A stretch of DNA of 64,000 bases from JALCRY01 sp050946575 (GTDB lineage: Bacteria > Bacillota > Clostridia > Peptostreptococcales > Anaerovoracaceae), in the NCBI GenBank assembly GCA_050946575.1, contig JBMNVB010000004.1, forward strand, positions 1-64,000, read 5' to 3'. Positions 1-7,741 of this stretch are shown here, one piece after another. A program made the position numbers and the translations under genes. The notes beneath the pieces were generated by a model that saw nothing but the letters and a program-made list of their open reading frames with translations, had not been told where the DNA came from and did not search any database. Position 1 is the stretch's first letter. The number at the start of each line of letters is the position of its first letter.

Positions 1-296
1 CTGTCACCAATGTTCAAAACCGGCCTCGGTGACAGGAAATCACTGTCACCAACGCTCAAAATCGACACAGGTGACAGGAAATTACTGTCACCAACGTCCA
101 AAATCCGCTCTGGTGACAGGAAAACTACCTGTCACCAATGTTCAAAACCGGCCTCGGTGACAGGAAATCACTGTCACCAACGCCCAAAACCGACCCCGGT
201 GACAGTAAATCACTGTCACCAACGCCTAAAACCGACACAGGTGACAGTAAATCACTGTCACCAACGCCCAAAACTGACACAGGTGACAGCAAACAG
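1..296. repeat. Tandem array of seven 42-bp hairpin repeats
   Basis: Seven units start at 1, 43, 85, 129, 171, 213 and 255. Each unit opens with CTGTCACC and carries the inverse GGTGACAG about 18 nt later, followed by an AT-rich joint (GAAATCA or similar), so every unit can form its own 8-bp stem. Units are 42 bp, except the third at 44. Unit 4 equals unit 1 exactly over 42 bp, while the loops of the others differ at a few positions. The array ends a few bases before the stop codon of the minus-strand adhesin gene, so that gene's transcript would run into it. Because 42 is a multiple of three, chance ORFs stay open across it. I do not regard it as coding, nor as CRISPR. The left edge is cut by the window. 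Confidence 0.9.
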
Positions 297-299
297 ACC

Positions 300-2126
300 T
301 TACCTCGGATGATGTCTGTGTTTCCGATATCCGATCGCAGCTGTCAATGCACAGGACGTGGCAAGAAGCAGCAGCCAGGCGCCGGTATTGCCGGCGTCTC
401 CGGTCTGCACGATGTCATTCGCATTGATTCCGGAGGAAGCCAGCGCAGAGGAAAGGTTCGACTGATTCGTTACGGTGAGACCGCTTTCCGTCTTTGTATA
501 TCCGGTCGGAGTATAGTCGTTCCCGTCCGAATCGACCTCCTTTACCGAATAGGTGTATTTATTCCCGGAATTGTCGTAAAGGGGAAGATCTTCCCATATG
601 ACATCCGCGCTGCTTTCGCCCGAGGAGGTTTCCACAGCCTTTATTTCAGCGCCATCTACCGCTTCGGCATCTTCATCGCCGACACTTCGGTAAAGCCTGA
701 AATATATTACCGGATGATCGCTCGTGTCGGGCGTGGTCCCGTCGCTCAGCGTCCAGTATTTTTCTGCGGCAATATCACCCGTTTTCACTGAATTTTCGAT
801 GGTGACTTCTTCGGCCGTCCCTTCAACGGTCACATAAGTACTTGTCGTTTCGGGGATACCGATCCATTCCGGAAGTTCCGAGGTGACTTCCTCGATCTCA
901 TAAACGCCGTCCGTCAGGTCGGCAAGGGACGCGCTCCCGTCCTCGTCAGTACTGACCTCAGCGTAATCCGCTCCGTCATTCCATCCGCTTATTCGTGTAT
1001 GATCCGATTCGCTGTTCACTTTATATACGCGGAATGTAACACCCTCGACCGGATCTGTCGTGCCGCTGATGACCTTATTGATCTCAAGACTTCCAAGCGG
1101 AGAACTTGTGACAGTTCCGTTCGATAAAGGAGCGGCGATGCTTTCAGAATCCGTATCGGTGTATTCCGTGGAATTTTCGCTGTAATTCACGGTCGCCGTA
1201 TTCGTTACCGTTTCGCCGGCTCCCGCCGTGGATGTGGTCGTAAATACAAATAAGCCGGTGATCGGGGCAGTCAGATCAGATGCGGGTATAGTGATCGTAA
1301 TTGTATTGCCGCTGATCGAGAATGACCGGCCGCCGGTATTGAATTCGTCAAGCGTATATGCGATCCCTTCCCAATTGTCACTCTGATCCCTGCTCGTATA
1401 ATACACAAAGCTGTCGAAGGTCTCTGTGTCCGGGAGTGTGTCCGTAATAACGATGTTGCCGTCCAGATCTGTCCTGTAATCTTCATTGAGCCAGATACTC
1501 CAGGTGATGGTACTGGTCCCGTCCGTCGCGTATGTCGCGCTTTTATGACTGAAGGTGGTACTGGAGGAATAATCATATTCTTCGACATTGACGCTGGTTT
1601 CGACACTTCCGGAATAGACTGAGCCCGCAGTATCGCCGGCATCCAGATCGCCTGACGCGTTTATCTTGAAATACATAGTACACGATACATGCTGAAGTCC
1701 GTTCACGTTGTCATTGAAGGTTATCGTGCATTCGGCAGTCGTTACAACGACCGTCGCGATGACCTCCTGTGTATCGCCGCTGTCCGCATACAGATAAAAC
1801 GTATTGCTGTAGCCGGCAAACGTTATGCCGGTCGGCGCGGTCCAGTTGATCGTTATCGTATCGCCGCCCTCGATGTCCAGTCCGGATTTCTGATTTCCGT
1901 CCGCGTCATCTTCCGAAAAAGTGACGATGACAAGGAAATCCTCCCAATTATAAACAGTGCCGGAACTGTCGGTCCCGTCTGCTTTCCTGATCAGGATGCT
2001 GTCAACTGCCTCGTCGGATATGTCCGTGCTGCCGGTCGAATCCTTTGCCACAGCAGCTGCAGCAGAGCCGAATATCATTGTTACTATAATCATCAGGGCA
2101 AGAACAGTATATGCTTTACTTTTCAT
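300..2126 (-). CDS. Cell-wall-anchored adhesin with SpaA/Cna-B-like domains
   Basis: The 608-residue protein has a signal peptide (about residues 1-27, hydrophobic core, AxA end), then about 310 residues of beta-rich sequence resembling the N-terminal ligand-binding domains of Cna/SdrG-type adhesins. A SpaA-like domain follows from about residue 344 (starts LGSLEINKV) and a Cna-B-like domain from about 450 to 560. The C-terminus has VQTGD, a hydrophobic helix and a basic tail (RKHRHH), the layout of a sortase substrate with a non-LPXTG signal. It is therefore likely a surface adhesin or pilin-like protein. The start is supported by a purine-rich GGGAGAAAAGGGA just upstream. No sortase gene lies in the window. 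The tandem hairpin array follows the stop codon directly. Ligand unknown. Confidence 0.85.
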   Translation of the reverse strand: MKSKAYTVLALMIIVTMIFGSAAAAVAKDSTGSTDISDEAVDSILIRKADGTDSSGTVYNWEDFLVIVTFSEDDADGNQKSGLDIEGGDTITINWTAPTGITFAGYSNTFYLYADSGDTQEVIATVVVTTAECTITFNDNVNGLQHVSCTMYFKINASGDLDAGDTAGSVYSGSVETSVNVEEYDYSSSTTFSHKSATYATDGTSTITWSIWLNEDYRTDLDGNIVITDTLPDTETFDSFVYYTSRDQSDNWEGIAYTLDEFNTGGRSFSISGNTITITIPASDLTAPITGLFVFTTTSTAGAGETVTNTATVNYSENSTEYTDTDSESIAAPLSNGTVTSSPLGSLEINKVISGTTDPVEGVTFRVYKVNSESDHTRISGWNDGADYAEVSTDEDGSASLADLTDGVYEIEEVTSELPEWIGIPETTSTYVTVEGTAEEVTIENSVKTGDIAAEKYWTLSDGTTPDTSDHPVIYFRLYRSVGDEDAEAVDGAEIKAVETSSGESSADVIWEDLPLYDNSGNKYTYSVKEVDSDGNDYTPTGYTKTESGLTVTNQSNLSSALASSGINANDIVQTGDAGNTGAWLLLLATSCALTAAIGYRKHRHHPR

Positions 2127-2169
2127 TCCCTTTTCTCCCTTTTGAGATCATTCCATGCATCAGGATTTT

Positions 2170-2178
2170 GTTATATCA
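2170..2178 (-). promoter_or_regulatory. Candidate extended -10 promoter of the adhesin gene
   Basis: Read on the minus strand, the sequence is TGATATAAC: a TGn extension followed by a TATAAC -10 box, about 44 nt before the ATG. No convincing -35 box is visible at the right distance. Confidence 0.4.
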
Positions 2179-2253
2179 ATGCACGGAACCAGGCGCTTCT
2201 TTCCTCATGTATTCTGTGAAATGTGTGTCCCTTTTGATAATGAGAGATAAATC

Positions 2254-2267
2254 ATTAAGCGCTTGCT
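2254..2267. promoter_or_regulatory. cre-like box (possible CcpA site)
   Basis: ATTAAGCGCTTGCT matches 12 of 14 positions of the Gram-positive cre consensus TGWAARCGYTWNCW. It lies between the divergent adhesin and PfpI genes. A single match to a degenerate motif is weak evidence, and no CcpA gene is present in the window. Confidence 0.3.
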
Positions 2268-2339
2268 TATTTTAACAATATTTGTCTCAAATTGCATTAA
2301 TTATAATACGAAAAACTTAAACTTTCCTGATGTTACATA

Positions 2340-2389
2340 TACTTACTTTTTAGTGCCTATGGCACAAAATAGTGCGTACTTACATTTTT
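2340..2389. promoter_or_regulatory. Direct repeats upstream of the redox operon (candidate HxlR site)
   Basis: TACTTAC followed by a T-run occurs at 2340-2351 and again at 2377-2389, 37 bp apart, in the gap of about 365 bp between the divergent adhesin and PfpI genes. The operon downstream ends with an HxlR-family regulator, and such regulators often control adjacent quinone or redox genes and themselves. That the repeats are its operator is inference. Apart from these repeats and the cre-like box, I see only AT-rich sequence and no RNA gene in this gap. Confidence 0.4.
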
Positions 2390-2491
2390 CTGACAAACTG
2401 TGTATATTGTAACTGTCAACAGAAGAAAGGACAGGAAAACAAGTGAAGCACCGGATGTGTTCCGGCGCAGAAGGAAAGTGAGGTAGCAATA

Positions 2492-3178
2492 ATGAAAAAG
2501 GTATTGATGGCACTGACCAACGTAGATCACTATCTGGGACATGATGAAAGAAAAACAGGGGTATGGCTGGAAGAGGCAGCCACTTTTTATGATGTGCTGA
2601 CGAATGCCGGATTTGAGGTGACGTTCGCGAGCACGAACGGAGGGAAAATCCCGATCGATCCGGCGAGCGCCGATGCGGATGAAAAGACAAAGGCTGCAGC
2701 TTCATCAGAAGGCTTCCGCGACGGTATGGAGCATTCAGTGAAATTTGCCGATGTCAGCCCGGAGGATTACAGCGCGGTATATTTCTGCGGCGGACACGGA
2801 GCAATGTGGGATTTCCCGGATAATAAAGTATTGCAGAATCTGGCGGAGAAGGTATACGGAGGCGGCGGATATATCGCCAGCGTATGCCACGGCGAGGCCG
2901 GTCTTGTGAATCTGAAAGATGAGAACGGAGAGCCGCTCGTAAAGGGCAAGAAGGTAAACGGCTTCACCAATGAAGAGGAGAAGATGAACGGAACAGATCA
3001 GCTCGTGCCGCTCTCGCCCGAGGACGAGCTGAAGAAGGACGGCGCCGATTTCGTCAAGGGCGGACCTTATACGGAATTTGCCGTTGCCGATGAGCGGTTC
3101 ATCACCGGACAGAACCCGATGTCGATCGGCAAGGTATCAGCAATGCTCGTTGATGCTCTGAAGGGAAGTGGCGAATAA
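2492..3178 (+). CDS. DJ-1/PfpI (Hsp31-like) glutamine amidotransferase-fold protein
   Basis: The 228-residue protein belongs to the type-1 glutamine amidotransferase-like DJ-1/PfpI superfamily, Hsp31-like branch. The nucleophile elbow is visible at C132-H133 in SVCHGEAG, with GGHGAMWD about 30 residues before it and an acidic candidate partner in GVWLEEA near residue 27. Members act on glyoxal-modified molecules or as stress-related hydrolases in the cytosol. A strong GGAAAGTGAGG ribosome site supports the start. It is the first gene of an operon with a flavin reductase (1-nt overlap), a MATE exporter and an HxlR regulator, which points to electrophile or quinone stress. The substrate is not readable from the sequence. 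Confidence 0.88.
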   Translation: MKKVLMALTNVDHYLGHDERKTGVWLEEAATFYDVLTNAGFEVTFASTNGGKIPIDPASADADEKTKAAASSEGFRDGMEHSVKFADVSPEDYSAVYFCGGHGAMWDFPDNKVLQNLAEKVYGGGGYIASVCHGEAGLVNLKDENGEPLVKGKKVNGFTNEEEKMNGTDQLVPLSPEDELKKDGADFVKGGPYTEFAVADERFITGQNPMSIGKVSAMLVDALKGSGE

Positions 3179-3738
3179 TGCAGAAAGATATCGGAGCAGT
3201 GATGGGATTATATCCGATGCCCGTAACGATCGTCGGCACGATACTGGAGGGCGGCAGAGCGAATTTCTTTCCTGTGGCACATGTAGGGATCCCCGAGCAC
3301 GGACATCTGATGATCAGCATCGATCAGGCTCACGGACTGGATGACAAGGCGATCTCGGAGAACGGTGTCGTTTCAGTCAGTCTGGTCAGCCGCATGATGC
3401 TGGAGGCCGCCGACTGGTGCGGCATCGTCAAGGCGGAGAACACTGACAAGTCGGACGTTTTTTCCTGGCATAAAGACGAACTGGAAAAAGCACCGGTCAT
3501 AGATGAAGCGCCCGTCTGCATGACCTGCAGAGCAGAGCAGATGGTCACGGTCGGGAATTTCCACAACTATATTCTGAAACCGGTACACACATACGTTCAG
3601 GAGGAATGCCTGAACGGGAATGGAAAGATCGATTACGAGAAGATCAGCCCTGTCCTGTTCGAGTTCAGGAGCGCGCAGTATCTGTCCACCGGGAAAGTCA
3701 TTGCGAAGTGCTGGGATTATGGAAAGAACTACCGTTAA
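3178..3738 (+). CDS. Flavin reductase-like FMN-binding protein
   Basis: The 186-residue protein resembles the flavin reductase/flavoredoxin family (split beta-barrel, FMN-binding). The N-terminal MPVTIVGT-type strand, the PVAHVGIPEHGHLMIS segment and the central EKNGV-like stretch (SENGVVSVSLV) are typical. Such proteins use NAD(P)H or ferredoxin electrons to reduce flavin or small acceptors. Its ATG overlaps the stop of the PfpI gene by one base, so it is probably translationally coupled, and its 3' end overlaps the MATE start by 20 nt. The place in a redox/efflux operon suggests quinone or nitro-compound detoxification, which is inference. Electron donor and acceptor are unknown. Confidence 0.8.
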   Translation: MQKDIGAVMGLYPMPVTIVGTILEGGRANFFPVAHVGIPEHGHLMISIDQAHGLDDKAISENGVVSVSLVSRMMLEAADWCGIVKAENTDKSDVFSWHKDELEKAPVIDEAPVCMTCRAEQMVTVGNFHNYILKPVHTYVQEECLNGNGKIDYEKISPVLFEFRSAQYLSTGKVIAKCWDYGKNYR

Positions 3739-5182
3739 CAAAATGGCTGTGATGCCTGTCCCGAAACTGATCCTCAATATGGGACTCCCAATGATGATCT
3801 CCATGCTCGGGCAGGCTCTGTATAATGTGGTAGACACGTTCTTCGTATCGCGGATCCCGGATTCGGACGGAATGGCACATGCCGGGGAGCTGGCCATCAA
3901 TGCGCTGACGCTCGCTTTCCCCGTGCAGATGATGATAATGGCGCTCGGCGTCGGCACCGGCGTGGGCATCAATGCATTGATATCAAGAATGCTGGGGATG
4001 AAAAGGCAGCGGCAGGCGGAAAACGCGGCGGGAAATGCATTGTTCGTAACACTGCTGTATTTTCTGGCCATGTTCCTGTTCGGACTGCTCGGCGCGGGCG
4101 CTTTCATCGGAAGCCAGACCGACAATGCGGCGATCGCGCGGCTCGGCACGGAATACGTCAGGATAATATGCGTCTTTTCGCTCGGCACTCTGGGATATAT
4201 GTGCCTGGAAAAAGTCACGATCGCGACGGGAAACACAAGGATAACGATGCTGGCGCAGATCGGCGGCGCGGTGACGAATATACTGCTGGATCCCGTCATG
4301 ATCTACGGACTGATCGGATTCCCGGCGATGGGGGTGAGAGGAGCCGCGATCGCCACAGTCATCGGGCAGTTCGTTTCCCTGATCTGGATCGGCACATTTT
4401 TCATAAAGAAGGACCGCATCATGACGATCAGATATTCAGACCTCCGGCCGAAGGCGGTGATCCTGAAGGAACTGTACAGGATAGGCATCCCGGCCATTGT
4501 CATGCAGATCCTGGTACCGATCATGTCATACGCGATGAACCTGATCCTGGTAAGCATCTCGGAGGCGGCCGTCACGGCATACGGAATATATTACAAACTG
4601 CAGAATTTTGTCTTTATGCCGGGGTATGGTCTCAACAATGCGTCGATCCCCATCATTTCCTTTAATTACGGAGCGAGGGAAAAAGGCAGGATCAGAGCGG
4701 CGATAAGGTGGGCGCTTACGGACGTCACCGTGATCATGGCAGTCGGAGTGATCCTGATGGAGGGCAGGACGCGGCAGATCGTTTCGCTTTTCGCGTTATC
4801 GCCGCAGACGGAAGATCTGTGCGTCACAGCGCTGCGCATCATCGTCTGGGGATTCTTCTTCGCCGGCGTCAATATCATCCTGCAGGGTGTCTGCCAGGCG
4901 CTCGGAAACGGAAGATTCTCCCTGATCATTTCTCTGATCAGACTGATCGCCGTACCGGTAACGGCTGCGTATTTCTTTTCGCGGACGGCTCAGGCACAGG
5001 AAATCGTATGGTATGCTATACTTATGGGTGAGGCGGCAGCGTCGCTTGTCGCCGCTGTCCTCACGACAAGATTATATAAACAGAAGACTGGGAAATTGGA
5101 AAATGCATCTGAAGAACGGCAGCACACGGAATGCCGGCAGGAGAAGGGAACTCCGATATGGAAAATATCGGCCCGCGACTGA
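3719..5182 (+). CDS. MATE family multidrug efflux transporter
   Basis: This is a polytopic membrane protein of about 487 residues with two homologous halves and about 12 hydrophobic segments. The signature near the N-terminus (GLPMMISMLGQALYNVVDT) and the second-half copy are typical of MatE, the Na+ or H+ coupled export family for cationic drugs. The open frame extends back to 3620 inside the flavin reductase gene. I place the start at 3719 (MERTTVNKM) because it removes an uncharacteristic basic stretch; 3743 is an alternative. It overlaps the preceding gene by 20 nt and is followed after 15 nt by the HxlR regulator. A single operon in which the pump exports what the redox enzymes or the regulator sense is plausible. 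Confidence 0.88.
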   Translation: MERTTVNKMAVMPVPKLILNMGLPMMISMLGQALYNVVDTFFVSRIPDSDGMAHAGELAINALTLAFPVQMMIMALGVGTGVGINALISRMLGMKRQRQAENAAGNALFVTLLYFLAMFLFGLLGAGAFIGSQTDNAAIARLGTEYVRIICVFSLGTLGYMCLEKVTIATGNTRITMLAQIGGAVTNILLDPVMIYGLIGFPAMGVRGAAIATVIGQFVSLIWIGTFFIKKDRIMTIRYSDLRPKAVILKELYRIGIPAIVMQILVPIMSYAMNLILVSISEAAVTAYGIYYKLQNFVFMPGYGLNNASIPIISFNYGAREKGRIRAAIRWALTDVTVIMAVGVILMEGRTRQIVSLFALSPQTEDLCVTALRIIVWGFFFAGVNIILQGVCQALGNGRFSLIISLIRLIAVPVTAAYFFSRTAQAQEIVWYAILMGEAAASLVAAVLTTRLYKQKTGKLENASEERQHTECRQEKGTPIWKISARD

Positions 5183-5197
5183 GGTGGTGATAAATTT

Positions 5198-5563
5198 ATG
5201 AAAAAGGAAACCATGTTTCATTGTCCCGTTGAGGCTACGCTCAGCCTTATCGGAGGAAAGTACAAACCGATCATTCTTCATCATCTGATAGATAACACTC
5301 TGAGATTTTCAGAACTCCAGCGGATCATTCCGCAGGCGACTCAGAAGATGCTGACGCAGCAGCTGCGGGAGCTGGAAGCGGACGGACTCGTCCACAGAGA
5401 AGTCTATCCTGTGGTGCCGCCCAAGACAGAGTATTCTCTGACTGAGTACGGAGAATCGCTGGAACCTGTGCTCCAGGCTATGTGCGACTGGGGAAACGAG
5501 CATCTGGCTGATCAGATCCTTCCGCAGGAAGATGAAGATGCCGAAACGGAAAAATCCGGGTGA
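5198..5563 (+). CDS. HxlR family winged-helix transcriptional regulator
   Basis: The 121-residue protein has the HxlR hallmark: N-terminal CPVEATLSLIGGKYKPIIL, a wing region (RFSELQR..ATQKMLTQQLRELEADGLV) and the conserved YSLTEYGESL after it. The cysteine at residue 9 fits the redox-sensing cysteine of HxlR-type quinone/aldehyde sensors such as YodB and HypR. It has a good GAGGTGGTGATA ribosome site and follows the MATE gene by 15 nt as last gene of the operon, which is closed by a strong terminator. It probably regulates its own operon, possibly through the direct repeats at 2340-2389. That link is inference. Confidence 0.88.
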   Translation: MKKETMFHCPVEATLSLIGGKYKPIILHHLIDNTLRFSELQRIIPQATQKMLTQQLRELEADGLVHREVYPVVPPKTEYSLTEYGESLEPVLQAMCDWGNEHLADQILPQEDEDAETEKSG

Positions 5564-5622
5564 TTTTGCGCCGTAAATCAGGGTATTGATTTGGAATATT
5601 TCTTTAGCATAGCATCAATGTA

Positions 5623-5655
5623 AAGGACGTCTCCGGCAGGAGGCGTCCTTTTTTT
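5623..5655 (+). terminator. Intrinsic terminator after the HxlR operon
   Basis: The stem AAGGACGTCTCC / GGAGGCGTCCTT is 12 bp with one G-T pair and a GGCA loop. A run of seven T follows. Confidence 0.9.
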
Positions 5656-5696
5656 CCCGGAGAAAATACTGCCGGGTATTTTGATATACGCCTGTA

Positions 5697-5705
5697 TGAT
5701 ATAAT
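5697..5705 (+). promoter_or_regulatory. Extended -10 promoter for the gene at 5751
   Basis: TGATATAAT is a consensus TATAAT box with a TGn extension, 45 nt before the start codon and just after the preceding terminator. Confidence 0.55.
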
Positions 5706-5750
5706 AAAAAAGCAGACGCGGATTCACGGGAAAAAAGGAGAACCATAATC

Positions 5751-6260
5751 ATGATCATTTTCAGATATAAATGGCAGCCAAGCTTATCGTTATCCTCACG
5801 TGTTGTGGAACTGGACGATGCCAAAACAAAAGACAATGTACATTGTTGCGAAGGATATATAACGTCTCCTGACTCAGATAACGAGGAAAACTTTTTTACG
5901 GTCCCTTCATCTGCAGTGGAAGAAATCCGGAAAATTATCAAGGCCTGTCCCGATCTGCATGAGATCGAAGGGGCACATGCCCTTAATGTACTTGATGGTT
6001 GTGATAACGATATCTCTGTTTCCTCAGAAGAGGGGGAACTGCATACGATCAGATGTGTCAACCTTTCTTCGTTTCGTGATCCGGAATATTTTTCATACGT
6101 GCAGCATCTGCCGATCGCTGAAGAGCGCGGAACGGATTTCCTGGAAGAACAGCGTAAAGAATATGAAGATGCGCAAAAAGTTCTCGAGTTCTTCGATGAA
6201 GTGACCCGGATCCTGGTGTCTGCAGGTGTGCCGGAAAAATACTTTAGTTTACTGGATTAA
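5751..6260 (+). CDS. Hypothetical acidic cytosolic protein
   Basis: I do not recognise this 169-residue protein. It has no signal peptide, no membrane segment and no metal-binding cysteine pattern. The N-terminal half reads as beta strands (FRYKWQPSLSLSSRVVELDD), and the C-terminal 50 residues as a charged helix (EEQRKEYEDAQKVLEFFDEVTRIL). It has an AAAAGGAGAA ribosome site and its own extended -10 promoter, and it stands alone between a terminator and a broken permease gene. Coding potential is supported by the ribosome site, the length and typical codon use. Function unknown. Confidence 0.65.
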   Translation: MIIFRYKWQPSLSLSSRVVELDDAKTKDNVHCCEGYITSPDSDNEENFFTVPSSAVEEIRKIIKACPDLHEIEGAHALNVLDGCDNDISVSSEEGELHTIRCVNLSSFRDPEYFSYVQHLPIAEERGTDFLEEQRKEYEDAQKVLEFFDEVTRILVSAGVPEKYFSLLD

Positions 6261-6370
6261 GCCGGGGAGAAAATTCTGTGACCCTGTAGAAGAAAAAATA
6301 TCCGATCAACACAAGTTATATCCAGAGCTGTTTCCCGCCTGAGAGAAGCCGCCGGATACTCGGAAGATTT

Positions 6371-7135
6371 CACGGTGTCCGGGCAAACTGCATCGGGGCG
6401 CTGCTCTGAACAGTGACACCGTTCTGTTCATGTTCGTCGATCCCGCTCTTCATAGGATTTACGAGCGCAGGGCTGTCTCTTGGTGTTGCTTTCTCATTTC
6501 TGATATCTTCCCCGATGGTCGATCTCGGCAGCCTTATACTCTTAATGAGTATCTTCGGAACCAGGGTCGCCGTGGTATACGTTCCGGTCGGACTGGTGCT
6601 CGCAGTCATCGGCGGCACACTGATCGAGCATATGCATATGGAGAAATACGTTGAGGATTTCATTTACGAAAGCAACAGTACTGTCGATATAGAATCTCCC
6701 GAACTGACGCAGAATGACAGGTTCATATATGCAAAAGATCAGGTCGTCTCCACTTTCAAAAAAGTGTTCCCGTATATTCTGATCGGAGTGGGGATCGGTG
6801 CGGTGATCCATAACTGGATACCGGAAAGCATTGTGGAGAACGTACTGGGTGAGAACAATCCGTTCGGTGTGATCCTGGCATCGATAATCGGTGTACCGAA
6901 GTATGCTGATATTTTCGGATCAATACCGATAGCGGAAGCACTGCTGGGAAAGGTCGCACTGCTCGGAGTCGTACTTTCGTTCATGATGGCGGTGACAACG
7001 CTTTCGCTGCCGTCGATGATCATGCTGCGCAGGGCAGTAAAGCCGAGGCTTCTCGGGACGTTCATAGCGATCTGTACGGCGGGGATCGTTATTGTAGGCT
7101 ATTTCTTCAATTTTATGCAGCCGTATATCATCTGA
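6371..7135 (+). pseudogene. Permease (YraQ/ArsP, DUF318 family), 5' part lost and in-frame stop
   Basis: From 6413 (a GTG) the frame encodes 240 residues of a DUF318-type permease: the core motif TPFCSCSSIP, several membrane segments and the second-half motif IIGVPKYADIFGSIPIAEAL. Family members are usually 300 or more residues, with an N-terminal membrane half before this motif and a glycine-alanine step just ahead of it. Here the same frame continues upstream as IGALL and then a TGA at 6407-6409, exactly where the family normally has glycine (GGA to TGA would explain it). No start codon with a ribosome site and no N-terminal helices are present. I therefore call it a pseudogene, although a GTG-initiated half-protein cannot be excluded. 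The next gene is the family's usual redox partner. Confidence 0.75.
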
Positions 7136-7187
7136 AGAGGAACAATAAATTACTGCTTATCGAATGGAAATTAATGGATGAGATAAA

Positions 7188-7550
7188 ATGGGACTGTTCA
7201 GCAGAAAAAAGAAAACAGAGAAAGAGGAGAATACGTCGTTGAACGCGGCGCCTGAAAATGATGCGCCCGCAGCGGATGCGGCAGCTGATCAGTCCGGACC
7301 GGCATTGACGATAAAAGTCCTCGGATCCCGATGCAAAAACTGCCGGGCATTGCTGAAAAACACAGAGGACGCTGTTTCCGCGATGAAAGTAAATGCGGAT
7401 GTTGAATATTTTACGGATATGAAGGAAGTCGCGAAATACGGCGTCATGAGCACGCCTGCGCTTGTCGCGGGGGAGAAGGTCGTTTCCGCGGGAAAGGTCC
7501 TGAGCCCATCGGATATTCAGAAACTGCTGGAAAAGACAGGGCCCGCATAG
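7188..7550 (+). CDS. Thioredoxin-like redox-active disulfide protein
   Basis: The 120-residue protein has a basic N-terminus, a low-complexity Ala/Asp/Glu linker to about residue 40, and then a small thioredoxin-like domain. The active site is CKNC (GSRCKNCRALL), and the cis-proline region is GVMSTPALV. This is the redox-active disulfide protein 2 family, which is commonly encoded beside DUF318/ArsP-type permeases. That neighbour is present here but broken. It probably hands electrons or metal/metalloid ligands to the permease, which is known for the gene pair only by association. The start follows GGATGAGATAAA. With the permease inactive, this gene may be an orphan. Confidence 0.8.
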   Translation: MGLFSRKKKTEKEENTSLNAAPENDAPAADAAADQSGPALTIKVLGSRCKNCRALLKNTEDAVSAMKVNADVEYFTDMKEVAKYGVMSTPALVAGEKVVSAGKVLSPSDIQKLLEKTGPA

Positions 7551-7691
7551 GTGCGGGAAACAGCAGTACCGGCTGAACTGCTTCGGCATGAATCAGTATC
7601 TTCACATCTCCGGCTCCGGAGGAATTATTAGTCTGCCTAAAAATCTGAAAGCGCATTATTAACTAAAATTGTCATGCACACAATTCTATGG

Positions 7692-7720
7692 TTGCATGCA
7701 TTTTTGTGCGGGTCAATAAT
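7692..7720 (+). promoter_or_regulatory. Candidate promoter of the LUD-domain gene
   Basis: TTGCAT and AATAAT are separated by 17 bp, 21 nt before the preferred ATG at 7742. Matches are 5/6 and 5/6 to consensus. Confidence 0.45.
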
Positions 7721-7741
7721 TATTGCAGGAGGGGAAAGAAA

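Noticed and set aside
1..296. The hairpin array as a CRISPR array
   Set aside because: The variable parts are only 10-18 nt and mostly similar, the conserved part contains the inverted ends on both sides, and there is no cas gene.
138..791. Plus-strand ORFs that begin in the hairpin array (repeating SLSPTPKTDTGD)
   Set aside because: The 42-bp period keeps any frame open, and the longer ORF then runs antisense through the adhesin gene. No ribosome site or domain.
3373..4299. 308-residue minus-strand ORF inside the MATE and flavin reductase genes
   Set aside because: It is antisense to two clear family genes and has no ribosome site.
7551..7580. CCCGCA / TGCGGG hairpin after the thioredoxin-like gene as a terminator
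   Set aside because: The stem is only six pairs and no T-run follows.
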